Assembly: GCF_000768695.1 (NCBI RefSeq)
Contig: NZ_AVPL01000010.1
Span: forward strand, 16,125 to 80,124
Source: Knoellia aerolata DSM 18566
Lineage (GTDB): Bacteria; Actinomycetota; Actinomycetes; Actinomycetales; Dermatophilaceae
Reading direction: 5' to 3'
Length of the DNA: 64,000 bases
In this document: positions 18,313 to 27,374 of the stretch, in pieces
Layout: every line of letters begins with the position of its first letter
How positions within the stretch are numbered: the first letter of the stretch is position 1
The notes under the pieces: model-generated
Database searches by the model: none
The model's input: only the letters and a program-made list of their open reading frames with translations
What the model was told of the DNA's origin: nothing
Made by a program: the position numbers and the translations under genes

Positions 18313-19113
18313 TCACTCCCCGGTGAAGGTCGGGCGACGTCGGGCGAGCATCGCCTCGATGGCCTCGTGATGGTCACGCGAACGCTGGGCCAAGGGCTGC
18401 AGCGCTCCGGCCAGCTCGAGGTGTGACGGAAGGCTCTGCTGGTCCTGCTCGCGAAGCAGACGCTTGGCCATACGAATCGTGGCGGGTGGGTTCGCGGCGA
18501 TCAGCTCGGCGATCGAGAAGGCGGTCTCGAGCAGCTCGTTCCCCGGGACGATCCGCGAGAGGAGGCCCCAGCCGAGGCCGGTTCTCGCGTCGATGGGAGC
18601 CCCGGTCAAGGTCATCTCGGTGGCACGGGCAAGCCCGATGGCGCGGGGGAGGAGCCAGGCGCCACCGTCACCGGGGATCAGCCCCACCCTGACGAAGCTC
18701 TCGGCGAAGGTTGCTGTGTCCGCGGCGATCCGGACGTCACACAGGAGTGCGAGGTCGAACCCCGCGCCCACCGCGGGCCCGTTCACCGCCGCGATGAGGG
18801 GAACCTCGCAGGCGTGAAGGGCACGGGGTATCCGCTGGATGCCGTGACGGTAGCCGTCTCGGGCGTGGCTCAAGGGCCCGCCGAACGGCACGTCGTCACT
18901 GCGAACCTGGTCGAGGTTGGCTCCGGCCGAGAAGGCGGTTCCCGCGCCGGTGAGGATGACCGCGCGCAGACTGGAGTCACGGTTGGCGCGCTCGGCGCAG
19001 TCCACGATCGCGTCGATCATGTCCGGGTCAGAGATCGGATTGCGCTGCTCGGGTCGGTTGAGCGTCCAGGTCTCGACGTGGCCGTCCCGCTCGACGAGGA
19101 CGGGCTGGGTCAC
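18313..19113 (-). CDS. Enoyl-CoA hydratase/isomerase family protein
   Basis: A 266-residue crotonase: LNRPEQRNPISDPDMI at the N-terminus, GTAFSAGANLDQV for the oxyanion hole, GAGFDLALLCDVRIAAD and FVRVGLIPGDGGAW. The first hydratase glutamate is Asp (GFD) and the second is replaced in the LIPGDGG segment, as in PaaG/EchA-type enzymes. The exact reaction is open. GTG at 19113 overlaps the thiolase stop codon (GTGA), which decides the start. It lies 4 nt upstream of the alpha dehydrogenase subunit. Confidence 0.87.
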   Translation of the reverse strand: MTQPVLVERDGHVETWTLNRPEQRNPISDPDMIDAIVDCAERANRDSSLRAVILTGAGTAFSAGANLDQVRSDDVPFGGPLSHARDGYRHGIQRIPRALHACEVPLIAAVNGPAVGAGFDLALLCDVRIAADTATFAESFVRVGLIPGDGGAWLLPRAIGLARATEMTLTGAPIDARTGLGWGLLSRIVPGNELLETAFSIAELIAANPPATIRMAKRLLREQDQQSLPSHLELAGALQPLAQRSRDHHEAIEAMLARRRPTFTGE

Positions 19114-20285
19114 GGCGCTGGAACCTCGATGACGACAGCGCCGCCCTGCCCACCGCCGGCACACATGGCGGCGACGCCGACGCCGCCTCCGCGGCGACGC
19201 AGCTCGTGGGTGAGGGTGGTGATCATCCGCGCACCGGTCGCTGCGACCGGATGGCCGAGGCTGCAACCGCTGCCAAAGACGTTGACCTTCTCCTCATCGA
19301 TGTCGAGGAGGCGGCAGGCGGCGAGGGGCACGGAGGCGAAGGCCTCGTTGATCTCCCAGAGGTCCACGTCGTCCACGGTGAGGCTTGCTCGCTCGAGAGC
19401 GAGGGGGATCACCTCGACCGCTCCCATCCCGGTCCGAGCGGGCTCGACCCCGATCGATGCCCAGGCGCGAATGGTGGCCAAGGGCGTCACGCCACGATCG
19501 GCCGCGAACTCGGCGCTGGCGATGACCATGGCCGCGGCGGCGTCGTTGATTCCGCTGGCATTGCCGGCCGTGACACTGAAGCCTTCGATCTCGGGGTGGA
19601 GAGGCTTGAGGGTCGCGAGCTTCTCGACGGAGCTGCCGCGTCGAGGACCCTCGTCGGTGGAGAAGGTGAACGGGAGGCCGTCCGGGCCATGCGTCTCGAC
19701 CGGCACGATTTCGTCGTCAAAGGCTCCGGCATCGATGGCGGCGACGGCGCGCTCGTGGGACCGAACTGCCCAGGCGTCGACGTCTTCACGGGACAGTCCT
19801 GCCTCCTGGGCGGTGTTCCAGCCGACGTTGATCGAGACGTCGTCGTTGACGCCCTCGCTGAAGGGAAACGTGGGCGGCATGCCCTGCCTGGTGTCCTCAC
19901 TGCCCGGGACGCGCCAGGTGAGCTGAGGCATCAGCGACGTGGACTGGACACCTCCGGCGATGACCACGGTGTCCATCCCTGCACGGATGCTGCCCGCAGC
20001 GTTGCCCACCGCCGTGAGGCTTGCCGCGCAGTGCCGGTTGACCGCTTGGCCGGGTACGCGTGGCATGCCCGCAGCGACAGCCGCGTGCCGGGCAAGGTCA
20101 CCACCGCCGTACATGGACTCGGCAAGGACGATGTCGTCGACATCAGCGGCGTCGAGGCCCGAGCGTTCGAGCGCCTGGGTGACGACCAGCTCGGCGAGCG
20201 GCTCTGCGGGGGTGTTGACCAGCGATCCCTTGAAGGCGACGGCGATCGGAGTGCGGACTGCGCTGAGGATCACGGCATCGGGCAC
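19110..20285 (-). CDS. Acetyl-CoA C-acyltransferase (thiolase)
   Basis: A 391-residue canonical thiolase with nucleophile Cys86 in VNRHCAASL, the NEAFASVPLAACR motif, GSGCSLGHPVAATGAR with the catalytic His, and the second Cys in AAMCAGGGQGGA. It cleaves a 3-ketoacyl-CoA with CoA to release acetyl- or propionyl-CoA. The GTG at 20285 has GAAGGAG 8 nt upstream. It is the first gene of a minus-strand operon down to 16090 and has a TetR-type operator at 20316-20331 just upstream. Confidence 0.93.
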   Translation of the reverse strand: MPDAVILSAVRTPIAVAFKGSLVNTPAEPLAELVVTQALERSGLDAADVDDIVLAESMYGGGDLARHAAVAAGMPRVPGQAVNRHCAASLTAVGNAAGSIRAGMDTVVIAGGVQSTSLMPQLTWRVPGSEDTRQGMPPTFPFSEGVNDDVSINVGWNTAQEAGLSREDVDAWAVRSHERAVAAIDAGAFDDEIVPVETHGPDGLPFTFSTDEGPRRGSSVEKLATLKPLHPEIEGFSVTAGNASGINDAAAAMVIASAEFAADRGVTPLATIRAWASIGVEPARTGMGAVEVIPLALERASLTVDDVDLWEINEAFASVPLAACRLLDIDEEKVNVFGSGCSLGHPVAATGARMITTLTHELRRRGGGVGVAAMCAGGGQGGAVVIEVPAP

Positions 20286-20315
20286 GGTATCGGCTCCTTC
20301 GGAGGGCGATGAAAA

Positions 20316-20331
20316 TTGGCGTTATCGTCAA
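20316..20331 (-). promoter_or_regulatory. TetR-type operator upstream of the thiolase operon
   Basis: TTGGC-GTTATC-GTCAA, one mismatch from the TTGAC-N6-GTCAA consensus, 31 bp from the thiolase start. On the minus strand it contains TTGACG, which could be the -35 element. Confidence 0.65.
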
Positions 20332-20462
20332 AAACTACTCGACCGCACCTTTGTGGTCAAGGGGGCGTACGGCCAGCGAGGTTGGCTTCCGCCGTAGTTG
20401 GCACATCGAGCCGAGCTGCAGAACGTTTGATGCCGACGTCAAGAATGGGCGTGAGGCGATGG

Positions 20463-20708
20463 TCAGAACTCGATGACGACCCGCTCGGACGCGGCCCTCG
20501 CCTGACAGCCGAGGATGTAGCCGTCATCGATGTCCTCGGCCTCGAGCGTTTCACTGAACGCGATGTCCACCTTGCCGTCGAGGACCCGGCACACGCAGGA
20601 CCCGCACGCACCTTCACGGACGGCGGCGGTCCTGGGAGACGCGATCGTGCGACGCAGCACCGCCGATCTGGGGGCTTCGGGCGGTGTCGGACTCACGTTG
20701 ATGGCCAT
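20463..20708 (-). CDS. Orphan 2Fe-2S ferredoxin-type domain with an altered first ligand site
   Basis: The 81-residue product matches the C-terminal ferredoxin domain of Rieske-oxygenase and KshB-type reductases: REGACGSCVCRVLDGKVD, ...DDGYILGCQARAAS. Three of four cluster ligands are visible (Cys in ACG, GSC and LGCQ). The first ligand, normally the Cys in SCREGAC, is missing: the sequence reads TAAVREGAC. There is no FAD/NAD domain upstream; an in-frame stop precedes the ATG closely and no RBS is seen. It may be a decayed reductase remnant or a stand-alone protein that does not hold a normal cluster. It lies between the amidohydrolase and thiolase genes on the same strand. Confidence 0.6.
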   Translation of the reverse strand: MAINVSPTPPEAPRSAVLRRTIASPRTAAVREGACGSCVCRVLDGKVDIAFSETLEAEDIDDGYILGCQARAASERVVIEF

Positions 20709-20888
20709 GCTGGAGCGCAGCTGGCTGCTCCAGCAGATGCCTGCCTACCTGGCCCGGCGGGACGAGACCAGCACCTCCGCAGCGGCCGTGGTGCTGTCGC
20801 TGCTGCGCTCAGTGCGTCTGGCAGCGCCACATGGTGCCGGCCCGACCCGCTGAGTCGATCTCAACGAGCCGGGCCGGAGTGGAAGAGC

Positions 20889-22058
20889 TCAGCGTCGGGG
20901 GAAGTTGAGCATGGTGCGAGCGTTCGTCTCGGTGATCTTGGTGACCTCGTCGTCTGGGACGTGGGCCAAGACCTCGGATGCACGCTTGCGGCTGTTGGGC
21001 CAGTTCGAGTCGGAGTGCGGGTAGTCGATCTCCAGCATGATGCGGTCCACGCCGATCTTGTGGCGGTTCTCCACGCCGAACTCGTCGTCGATGAAGCAGC
21101 CCCAGAAGTGCTTGGCGAAGAGCTCCGACGGGCGCGCGTCGAAGTCGATGTTCTTCATGTAGTAGCGGTGACGGGACCACACGAAGTCGGCTCGCTCGAG
21201 GATGTAGGGGATCCAGCCGATCCCGCCCTCTGCGAGCGAGAACTGCAGCTTCGGGTACTTCTGCAGCACGCCTGAGAAGAGCAGGTCGACCGCCGACCAC
21301 ATGAGGTTCGAGGAGAACAGCGTGATCGCCACGGCGAACGGAGCCTCTGGAAGCTTCATGTTGTTTGTCGCCTGGGTCTGCATGAACGAGAACCCGGGGA
21401 CGTAGGAGCTGGAGCCGAAGTGCAGTGAGATCGGCATGCTCGTCTCTTCGCAAGCCTCCCAGAACGGCGTCCAGTACTCGTTGTGGAAGCTGGGGAGCCC
21501 CAGGGGTACGGGGCTGTCCGGGAAGGTCACGGTCCGTGCGCCCTTGGCTGCCATTCGCCGGATCTCCGCCGCAGCAAGCTCGACGTCCCATGTGGGAACG
21601 ATCGCCATGGGAATGAGGCGGTCGGGGTCGGTGGCACACCACTCGTCGACGTTGAAGTCGTTCCAGGCCTTGACGCACTTCAGCGCCAAGTCCTTGTCGG
21701 GAGCGCGGTGGAAGACCCCTCCGGCAAAGCCGGGGAACGACGGGAAGGCCAAGGTCGCCTCCACGCCGTCGGTGTCCATGTCCTTCAGACGCTCGACCGG
21801 GTCGTAACAGCCCGGGATCATGTCCTCGTAACGGACGGGATCCATGCCCCACTCCTCCACGGGCTTGCCGGCGACGGCGTTCAGACCGATGGTCGGAGCA
21901 ACCATCCCGTCGTAGTGCCAGAGGTGCATGCCGTTCTGCTCGACGATGCGCGGACCCTTTTCCTGGTCAGCCTTGGACAACCTGTCCTGCCACACCCGGG
22001 GGTGTTCGATCAAGTGGTCATCGACCGAGATGAGCTGGTGGTGATCTTGAAGCGGCAT
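20889..22058 (-). CDS. COG2159 amidohydrolase family protein
   Basis: A 389-residue TIM-barrel metal-dependent hydrolase of the ACMSD-like amidohydrolase-2 family. Metal-ligand regions are SVDDHLIEHP at the N-terminus, ISLHFGS in the middle and LEIDYPHSDSNWP near the C-terminus. Members cleave C-N, C-O or C-C bonds or decarboxylate; in CoA catabolic clusters they may open a ring, but that is inference. The ATG at 22058 follows AAGGGAGC. A TetR-type operator lies 50 bp upstream, next to a plausible -10 TATCGT. A second family member is at 49032. Confidence 0.86.
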   Translation of the reverse strand: MPLQDHHQLISVDDHLIEHPRVWQDRLSKADQEKGPRIVEQNGMHLWHYDGMVAPTIGLNAVAGKPVEEWGMDPVRYEDMIPGCYDPVERLKDMDTDGVEATLAFPSFPGFAGGVFHRAPDKDLALKCVKAWNDFNVDEWCATDPDRLIPMAIVPTWDVELAAAEIRRMAAKGARTVTFPDSPVPLGLPSFHNEYWTPFWEACEETSMPISLHFGSSSYVPGFSFMQTQATNNMKLPEAPFAVAITLFSSNLMWSAVDLLFSGVLQKYPKLQFSLAEGGIGWIPYILERADFVWSRHRYYMKNIDFDARPSELFAKHFWGCFIDDEFGVENRHKIGVDRIMLEIDYPHSDSNWPNSRKRASEVLAHVPDDEVTKITETNARTMLNFPRR

Positions 22059-22107
22059 GCGAGCTCCCTTGCTCTGGCGTGCTGGATGCGGAGCACGATA
22101 GCGCGAC

Positions 22108-22123
22108 CTGACGAAACTGTCAT
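22108..22123 (-). promoter_or_regulatory. TetR-type operator and promoter of the amidohydrolase
   Basis: CTGAC-GAAACT-GTCAT. On the minus strand ATGACA is followed after 17 bp by TATCGT, so the operator would cover the -35 element. Confidence 0.6.
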
Positions 22124-22227
22124 CCATCCCGCGGACTATCTCCATGGCGCCGACGTCTAGCGGTCGCAACGACGCAGGAGCTACTGTGCTGACGCAACCG
22201 CCAATTCAATGAAAGCGAGTCGAAGTC

Positions 22228-22506
22228 ATGAGCGAGACCTTCGATGGGCCCTCTCCGGAGCGTGAGGACGAGGAGGACCACGACCTGCTGACCTACGGTG
22301 AGGTCAAGGTGCGCATCCACGAAGAGGTCCAGGCGCAGCGGGCCCTGGTGGCACAGCTGGAAGCCTCTGGAGAAGACGCATCGAGCGCTCTTCAGAGATT
22401 GGACGCACTCGTCGACGCGGCGCAGCGGAACAGCCGTAACCGGATCAACGACGACAACTTCGAGAGATTCTTCGGCTACCGCGGCACCGCGCGACGCAAC
22501 ACCTGA
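22228..22506 (+). CDS. Small charged hypothetical protein
   Basis: The 92-residue protein is rich in Glu/Asp and predicted helical: DHDLLTYGEVKVRIHEEV, QRALVAQLEASGEDASSALQ and ALVDAAQRNSRN. The C-terminus is FERFFGYRGTARRNT. No enzymatic motif is visible and I do not recognise a family. Codon use looks genuine, and GAAAGCGAG precedes the ATG weakly. It sits between two TetR-type operators, divergent from the amidohydrolase, so it is probably expressed with the pathway. A helper or scaffold role is only a guess. Confidence 0.6.
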   Translation: MSETFDGPSPEREDEEDHDLLTYGEVKVRIHEEVQAQRALVAQLEASGEDASSALQRLDALVDAAQRNSRNRINDDNFERFFGYRGTARRNT

Positions 22507-22560
22507 GGTCTCGCCCGCACCCCCCTCAGCAGTGCCTGCCAGTTCGTGTGAGTCAAATGC

Positions 22561-22576
22561 TTGGCAATAGTGTCAA
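22561..22576 (+). promoter_or_regulatory. TetR-type operator upstream of the CoA-transferase operon
   Basis: TTGGC-AATAGT-GTCAA. Its TTGGCA can serve as -35 with TTTACT 17 bp downstream, placing the operator on the promoter of the gene at 22631. Confidence 0.65.
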
Positions 22577-22630
22577 GTTCCGCTTTACTGAGACCCTCCC
22601 CGCCCTATTGAGAACGTTGAGGTGAACCCC

Positions 22631-23860
22631 ATGAGCAACGACGCTCAGCAGCACATCCTGTCCGGGATCAAGGTGGTCGAACTGGCCGCATGGACCTTCG
22701 TTCCCACCGCTGGCGCGGTGCTCGCCGACTGGGGAGCCGACGTCATCAAGGTCGAGCACCCGGAGACCGGTGACCCGCAACGCGGGCTCATCAACTCGGG
22801 CATGGTGACTGGCGCTGGTGGAGTGAACCACTTCATCGAGCAGCCCAACCGAGGCAAGCGCAGCGCCGCCATGGACGTCTCGCACCCCGACGGTCTCGAG
22901 GTCCTACTCAAGCTCGTGGAGACGGCCGACGTCTTCATCACCAACCTCCTGCCCGAGAGCCGGGAGCGGCTCGGCGTCGACGTCGACGCGATTCGGGCCC
23001 GCAACCCGAAGATCATCTACGCGCGTGGCCACGGCTATGGCTCCAAGGGCGAACAGGTCAACCGAGGTGGGTTCGACCTCGCGGCCTACTGGTCCCGAGG
23101 CGGTCTGGGCGAGGCGTACACGTCGTCCGCGCCGGGCTCCTACCCTCCTGTGCAGAAGCCGGCCTTCGGTGACGTGGTCGCGGGTTTTGCGATCGCCTCC
23201 GGCATCGTGGGTGCCCTGTTCAAGCGCGAGCGCACCGGCGAGAGCTCGGTGGTGGATGTGTCGCTGCTCAACATGGCCATGTGGCAGCTGGCGCCGGACA
23301 TCGTCGGCGCCGGCGTCACGGGCCAGAACGTTCCCAAGTTCAACCTGGAGGAGTCGCCCAACCCGGGGGTGGGGTTCTTCCCGACGAGCGATGGTCGCCA
23401 CGTGACCTTCGTCCTGCTGCAGTCCGACCGGTTCTGGTCGGACTTCTGCGCCCGCATCGGCCGCGAGGACCTCATCGACGATGAGCGCTACTCGAACCAG
23501 AAGGTGCGGTTCGTCAACCGCAAGGACTGCATCGCCGAGCTGCGCAGCGCCTTCGGCGCCCAGCCCCTCGCCCACTGGCAGAAGGCGTTCGCGGACTTCG
23601 ACGGCGTCTGGGACGTGGTCCAGTCCGCTCTGGAGGTTCATGACGACCCGCAGGCCATCGCGAACGGTTACCTGCCCAGGCTGACGGACAACAGCGGCAA
23701 CGAGTTCGCCGTCGTGGACTCACCGGTGCAGTTCGACGAGAAGCCCAACGCGTCCCGTCGCGCCCCCGAACACGGCGAGCACACCGACGAGATCCTCCAG
23801 GAGCTCGGCCTCGACTGGGACCGGATCATTGCCCTGAAGACCAGCGGCGCCATCCTGTGA
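22631..23860 (+). CDS. Family III CoA-transferase (CaiB/BaiF)
   Basis: A 409-residue CoA-transferase that swaps CoA between acids. The N-terminal [37 protein letters not shown] and GRHVTFV segments are typical, and the conserved catalytic aspartate is probably that of [16 protein letters not shown]. It may activate the growth substrate or recycle CoA from a product. The ATG at 22631 follows GAGGTG with a 6-nt spacer; a GTG at 22622 is less likely. The stop overlaps the following SDR (GTGA). Confidence 0.9.
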   Translation: MSNDAQQHILSGIKVVELAAWTFVPTAGAVLADWGADVIKVEHPETGDPQRGLINSGMVTGAGGVNHFIEQPNRGKRSAAMDVSHPDGLEVLLKLVETADVFITNLLPESRERLGVDVDAIRARNPKIIYARGHGYGSKGEQVNRGGFDLAAYWSRGGLGEAYTSSAPGSYPPVQKPAFGDVVAGFAIASGIVGALFKRERTGESSVVDVSLLNMAMWQLAPDIVGAGVTGQNVPKFNLEESPNPGVGFFPTSDGRHVTFVLLQSDRFWSDFCARIGREDLIDDERYSNQKVRFVNRKDCIAELRSAFGAQPLAHWQKAFADFDGVWDVVQSALEVHDDPQAIANGYLPRLTDNSGNEFAVVDSPVQFDEKPNASRRAPEHGEHTDEILQELGLDWDRIIALKTSGAIL

Positions 23861-24738
23861 CCGATGCGCACAGCGCACCTGTGCGGCCCGCGAGCCCAGA
23901 AGACTCTGCGCTCGCGGGCCGTACGGCTCTGATCAGCGGTGCAAGCCGAGGCATCGGCGCGGCCATCGCACATCGGCTGGCCCGTTCAGGGGCCAATGTG
24001 CTGCTCTTCGCCAAATCCGGTGCGGACTCGCCCGGTCGTCTTCCGGGGTCGGTGGACGAGGTCGCCTCCCAGATTCGCGCGGCTGGTGGTCAGGCCCTGG
24101 CGTATGCCGGTGACTTGCGCTCGGATGCCGATGTGGAGGGGGCAGTTGCCGCAGCGGTGACTGCCTTCGGGGCGCTGGACATCGTCGTCAACAACGCGGC
24201 GGTGTTCGACACGACGCCGACAGCCGAGATCACGATGAGGCGCTACGACCTCCTCCACCAGGTCAACACCCGAGGCGCTTTCGCCCTCACCCGGGCCGCG
24301 GTTCCGCACCTCGTCCACTCCGATCACGCGCACGTCCTCACGATCTCCCCGCCCCTGGCACTCGCACCGAAGTGGCTCGGAGCGCATGCGGCATACACCG
24401 TGTCGAAGTACTCCATGAGCCTCATGACACTGGGTCTGGCAGCCGAGCTCGAGACGGCGCCGGTGGCTGCGAACTCGCTGTGGCCCAGCGCCTCAGTCGC
24501 CACCGAGGCGATCCGAACCATCCTGGGCGACGACGTCGCGTCGAGCCGGTCCCGCAGCCCGCGGATCATGGCCGATGCCGCATACGAGATCCTCCGCTCG
24601 AAGCCGGGCGAGCGGACCGGCCAGCTGCTCACGGACGTCGAGGTCCTCCGAGCCGCCGGGGTCGGCGACTTCAGCGAATATCTCCTGGGCGGACAGGAGA
24701 ACGACCTTTCCCCGAGCTGGTTTCTTCCGGAGGCATGA
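23857..24738 (+). CDS. Short-chain dehydrogenase (HSDL2-like)
   Basis: A 293-residue SDR with the cofactor motif [35 protein letters not shown] containing the catalytic region, and YTVSKYSMS. The LTISPPL and [10 protein letters not shown] patterns are characteristic of hydroxysteroid dehydrogenase-like protein 2 and its bacterial relatives, some annotated as citronellol/citronellal dehydrogenases. It may oxidise an alcohol or hydroxyacyl intermediate. GTG start overlaps the CoA-transferase stop. Its stop overlaps the VOC gene start. Confidence 0.85.
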   Translation: MTDAHSAPVRPASPEDSALAGRTALISGASRGIGAAIAHRLARSGANVLLFAKSGADSPGRLPGSVDEVASQIRAAGGQALAYAGDLRSDADVEGAVAAAVTAFGALDIVVNNAAVFDTTPTAEITMRRYDLLHQVNTRGAFALTRAAVPHLVHSDHAHVLTISPPLALAPKWLGAHAAYTVSKYSMSLMTLGLAAELETAPVAANSLWPSASVATEAIRTILGDDVASSRSRSPRIMADAAYEILRSKPGERTGQLLTDVEVLRAAGVGDFSEYLLGGQENDLSPSWFLPEA

Positions 24739-25631
24739 TGACCCCGACTCCCGCCCCGCAGCATGCCCACGCGGCCATGCACTGCAACCTCAACACGGTC
24801 AACCTCGACGCGGCCGAGGCGTTCTACCGGGTGATGGCCGGCCGAGACCCCAGGTTCCGTTCGGTCGGGGTCGATCAGGACGCGACGATGATGGGGCTGG
24901 CGGAGCGCACGTCCAGCGTCACGGCGTTCGTGTGGGACCAGCGGGGGCCACGTGCCGCGCCCGCCCTCGAGCTCGTCGCATGGTCGGATCCCCCCACGGT
25001 CCCCGCCGACCAGGAGCAGCGAGCCGGCTTTTTCGCCGTCGGATACCGGGTCCAGGACCTTGCGGCCGCGGGGGAGGACCTGGCGACGTTGGGAGAACTC
25101 ACCACCGAGGACGTCCGCGTGCGCGGTCGCACGCACCGGGCAGTGGTCCTGACCGACCCCGACGGGGTGCGGGTCGAGGTCATCGAGGTCGACGGACCGG
25201 AGGACGCCGCGAAAGGACCGGCGATGGCCTACGAGCGTCTGCGGGTGACCGATCTCCAGCGATCCCTCGCCTGGTATGCGTCCATTGGCTTCGCGACCGT
25301 TCGCACGGGCGGAGCGGTTGCGTCCCTCTCCCTGCCGGAGGATCCGACGTTCTCGCTCGAGCTGTCCGAACAGCCGGACCTCATGGCTGCGCCCGATCGG
25401 GCCAACGAGCAGGGGCTCTACCGCATCGCCCTGGCGGTGGAGGACGTCGAGGCGGCTGCGGCTGCCCTACGAGGCATCGATCCTCGAACCCCGGAACCGG
25501 TCTTCATCCCCATGGAGGACACCCCGACCGGCGGATACACCGTGCTCTTCCTCACCGACCCGGACGGCACCGTCGTCGAGCTCGTGTCCAGACCGCGGTC
25601 CGAGGTGCGGCGACCCGTCACCCCTGTATGA
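24735..25631 (+). CDS. VOC (glyoxalase/dioxygenase superfamily) protein with two tandem modules
   Basis: Two vicinal-oxygen-chelate modules lie in about 298 residues: the first starts at HCNLNTVNLDAAEAFYRVMA and ends with VLTDPDGVRVEVIEVD, the second starts at YERLRVTDLQRSLAWYASIG and ends with FLTDPDGTVVELVSRP. The DPDG-x-x-VE endings carry the usual Glu metal ligands. Family members are lyases, epimerases (including methylmalonyl-CoA epimerase) or ring-cleaving dioxygenases; the reaction here is not predictable. The ATGATG start overlaps the SDR stop. Its own stop codon lies inside a TetR-type operator. Confidence 0.8.
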   Translation: MMTPTPAPQHAHAAMHCNLNTVNLDAAEAFYRVMAGRDPRFRSVGVDQDATMMGLAERTSSVTAFVWDQRGPRAAPALELVAWSDPPTVPADQEQRAGFFAVGYRVQDLAAAGEDLATLGELTTEDVRVRGRTHRAVVLTDPDGVRVEVIEVDGPEDAAKGPAMAYERLRVTDLQRSLAWYASIGFATVRTGGAVASLSLPEDPTFSLELSEQPDLMAAPDRANEQGLYRIALAVEDVEAAAAALRGIDPRTPEPVFIPMEDTPTGGYTVLFLTDPDGTVVELVSRPRSEVRRPVTPV

Positions 25632-25643
25632 CGAATCTGTCAA
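25628..25643 (+). promoter_or_regulatory. TetR-type operator (distal) upstream of the 25765 operon
   Basis: ATGAC-GAATCT-GTCAA, overlapping the end of the VOC gene. It lies 90 bp upstream of a second, imperfect copy, so repressor dimers could act cooperatively or by looping. Confidence 0.6.
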
Positions 25644-25717
25644 TTGCGTCGGGTACACAGACTTGTAGAGAAGCGAAAAGCGTTGTTACAGGCGGGATGC
25701 CTAGGTCGTGGCCAAAG

Positions 25718-25758
25718 TTGACGCTTTCGTTGACAACGACTGATATGACACCTAGTCT
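25718..25758 (+). promoter_or_regulatory. Promoter with overlapping imperfect operator for the 25765-33104 operon
   Basis: The -35 TTGACA (25730-25735) is a perfect match and is followed after 17 bp by TAGTCT (25753-25758). The GTG at 25765 starts 6 nt later, a leaderless arrangement. TTGAC-GCTTTC-GTTGA (25718-25733) covers the -35 element. Confidence 0.7.
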
Positions 25759-25764
25759 GTCCTC

Positions 25765-26937
25765 GTGACTGACGTGTCCCAGAGTGACCTCGACGACCTG
25801 CGTGGCTCGCTGCGTGCAGTGCTGGAGCGCGACTCGTCCGAGACCTCGGTCCGCGCGACGATGGGCAGCGAGTCCGGCGTGGACCGAGCTCTGTGGCAGT
25901 CGCTGGTCTCAGGCTTCGACCTCCCGTCGTTGGCCGTTCCGGAACCGTGCGGTGGGGCGGGTGCCGGATGGTCGGTGCAGCGCATCGCGCTGGAGGAACT
26001 GGGGCGCTCCCTCAGCTGCGTGCCTGCGCTGTCGGTGATCGGCCTGGGTCTGCCGGCGCTCGTTGCCAGCGCGGACGACGCCGCGGTGGAGGAGATCGTG
26101 CCCCGAGTGCTTGACGGTCGAACCGTCGTGACTGCAGCCCTGCTCGGCGCTGATCCCGTGGGCGACTGCCAGCTGAGCGCATCACGGTCGAAGGGCGGGT
26201 GGCGGCTCAGTGGCACGGTGACCCATGTGCTGGACGGCCAGATCGCGGACGTCGTCCTCGTCTTGGCACGCCACGACGGCGGTCTGGGCCTGTTTGCACT
26301 GGATCCGCGTGCAGCCGGCGTGGTCGTCGATCCCCGGCGGACGTCCGACCAGACCCGGCGTGTGGTCGGCCTCATGGTGGACGAGGCCCCTGCCCGTCTT
26401 CTGGGTGCGCCGGATGGTGGTGAGGCGATCGCTCAGGCGGTCCGCCCCCAGGCTCTCCTCGCGCTGGCCTGCGAGCAGACCGGCGGTACCTCGGCGGTTC
26501 TCGACCAGTCGGTCACCTACGCCAAGCAACGGGTCCAGTTCGGGCGCCCCATCGGCTCCTTCCAGGCGGTCAAGCACCAGCTCGCAGACGTGCTGGTGTC
26601 TGTCGAGGAGTGCCGGTCGGCGATCTGGGCAGCGGCTCGGGCGCTCGACACCGAGCACCCCGACGTGCAGCTGTTGACCCACGCCACCGCTGCCGTGACG
26701 GGCCCCGCCTACGTCGCGGCGGCGTCCAGGAACGTCCAGGTCCATGGCGGCATCGGCTACACGTGGGAGCACCCCGCACACCTTCACGTGAAGCGATCAC
26801 GTGGTTCCGGCCTCCTGTTCGGCAGCCCCGCCGAGCACCGGGCCCGTGTGACCGAGCTGTTGCCCCTGCTCGCGGAGGACTCCCTTCCGACCACCGACGC
26901 AGTCCCGGCGCGGACCACTGAAGGAGCACTCCCATGA
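25765..26937 (+). CDS. Acyl-CoA dehydrogenase, beta-type subunit
   Basis: A 390-residue chain with LAVPEPCGGAGAGWSVQ at the N-terminus, YAKQRVQFGRPIGSFQAVKH in the helical domain and VHGGIGYTWEHPAHLHVKRS near the end. The middle domain lacks the usual SEPxxGSD flavin loop, which marks the beta-type member of heteromeric acyl-CoA dehydrogenases. The likely partner is the alpha subunit at 28527-29657, separated from it by a DUF35/thiolase pair. GTG start is leaderless behind a strong promoter. The stop overlaps the DUF35 gene. Confidence 0.87.
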   Translation: MTDVSQSDLDDLRGSLRAVLERDSSETSVRATMGSESGVDRALWQSLVSGFDLPSLAVPEPCGGAGAGWSVQRIALEELGRSLSCVPALSVIGLGLPALVASADDAAVEEIVPRVLDGRTVVTAALLGADPVGDCQLSASRSKGGWRLSGTVTHVLDGQIADVVLVLARHDGGLGLFALDPRAAGVVVDPRRTSDQTRRVVGLMVDEAPARLLGAPDGGEAIAQAVRPQALLALACEQTGGTSAVLDQSVTYAKQRVQFGRPIGSFQAVKHQLADVLVSVEECRSAIWAAARALDTEHPDVQLLTHATAAVTGPAYVAAASRNVQVHGGIGYTWEHPAHLHVKRSRGSGLLFGSPAEHRARVTELLPLLAEDSLPTTDAVPARTTEGALP

Positions 26938-27374
26938 CCCAGGTCCCTCTGGCCGAAGGCCTTTTCACCTGGCCGGCAGCCGATCCAGCGCTCATCGCCG
27001 GCCGGGCCAGCGACGGCTCCCTGACCTTCCCCTACCGGTCGCACCGCCTCGTCGGCGGGGCACGCGAGGAGCTCGAGAAGGTCGAGCTGCCGCGTCGCGG
27101 GACATTGTGGACCTTCACCACCCAGCTCTTCCGACCCACATCCCCGCCCTACGCCGGCGACGACACCGAGGAGACCTTTGAGGGCTTCACCGTGGGCTAC
27201 GTCGAACTTCCCGGGGCACTGCGCGTCGAGGCTCGTCTGACCGAGCCGGACCCCGCGAAGCTGCGCATCGGCCAGGAGATGGAGCTGCGCATCGTCCCGC
27301 TGGGCAGGACCAAGGACGGGGACACGACCATGATCTACGCTTTCGCGCCCGTGCAGGAAGAGGCTTCGCCATGA
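26934..27374 (+). CDS. DUF35-type OB-fold protein without the zinc ribbon cysteines
   Basis: The 146-residue product aligns in layout with DUF35 partners of thiolase-fold enzymes: a helix entry LIAGRASDGSLTFPYRSHRL where the zinc ribbon should be, then an OB fold with GTLWTFTTQ, GFTVGYVELPG and LRIGQEMELRIV. None of the four ribbon cysteines is present, so no structural zinc is expected. DUF35 proteins form complexes with the adjacent thiolase-like protein and help bind acyl-CoA. Start and stop overlap both neighbours (ATGA), which supports a stoichiometric complex with 27371-28516. Confidence 0.8.
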   Translation: MTQVPLAEGLFTWPAADPALIAGRASDGSLTFPYRSHRLVGGAREELEKVELPRRGTLWTFTTQLFRPTSPPYAGDDTEETFEGFTVGYVELPGALRVEARLTEPDPAKLRIGQEMELRIVPLGRTKDGDTTMIYAFAPVQEEASP

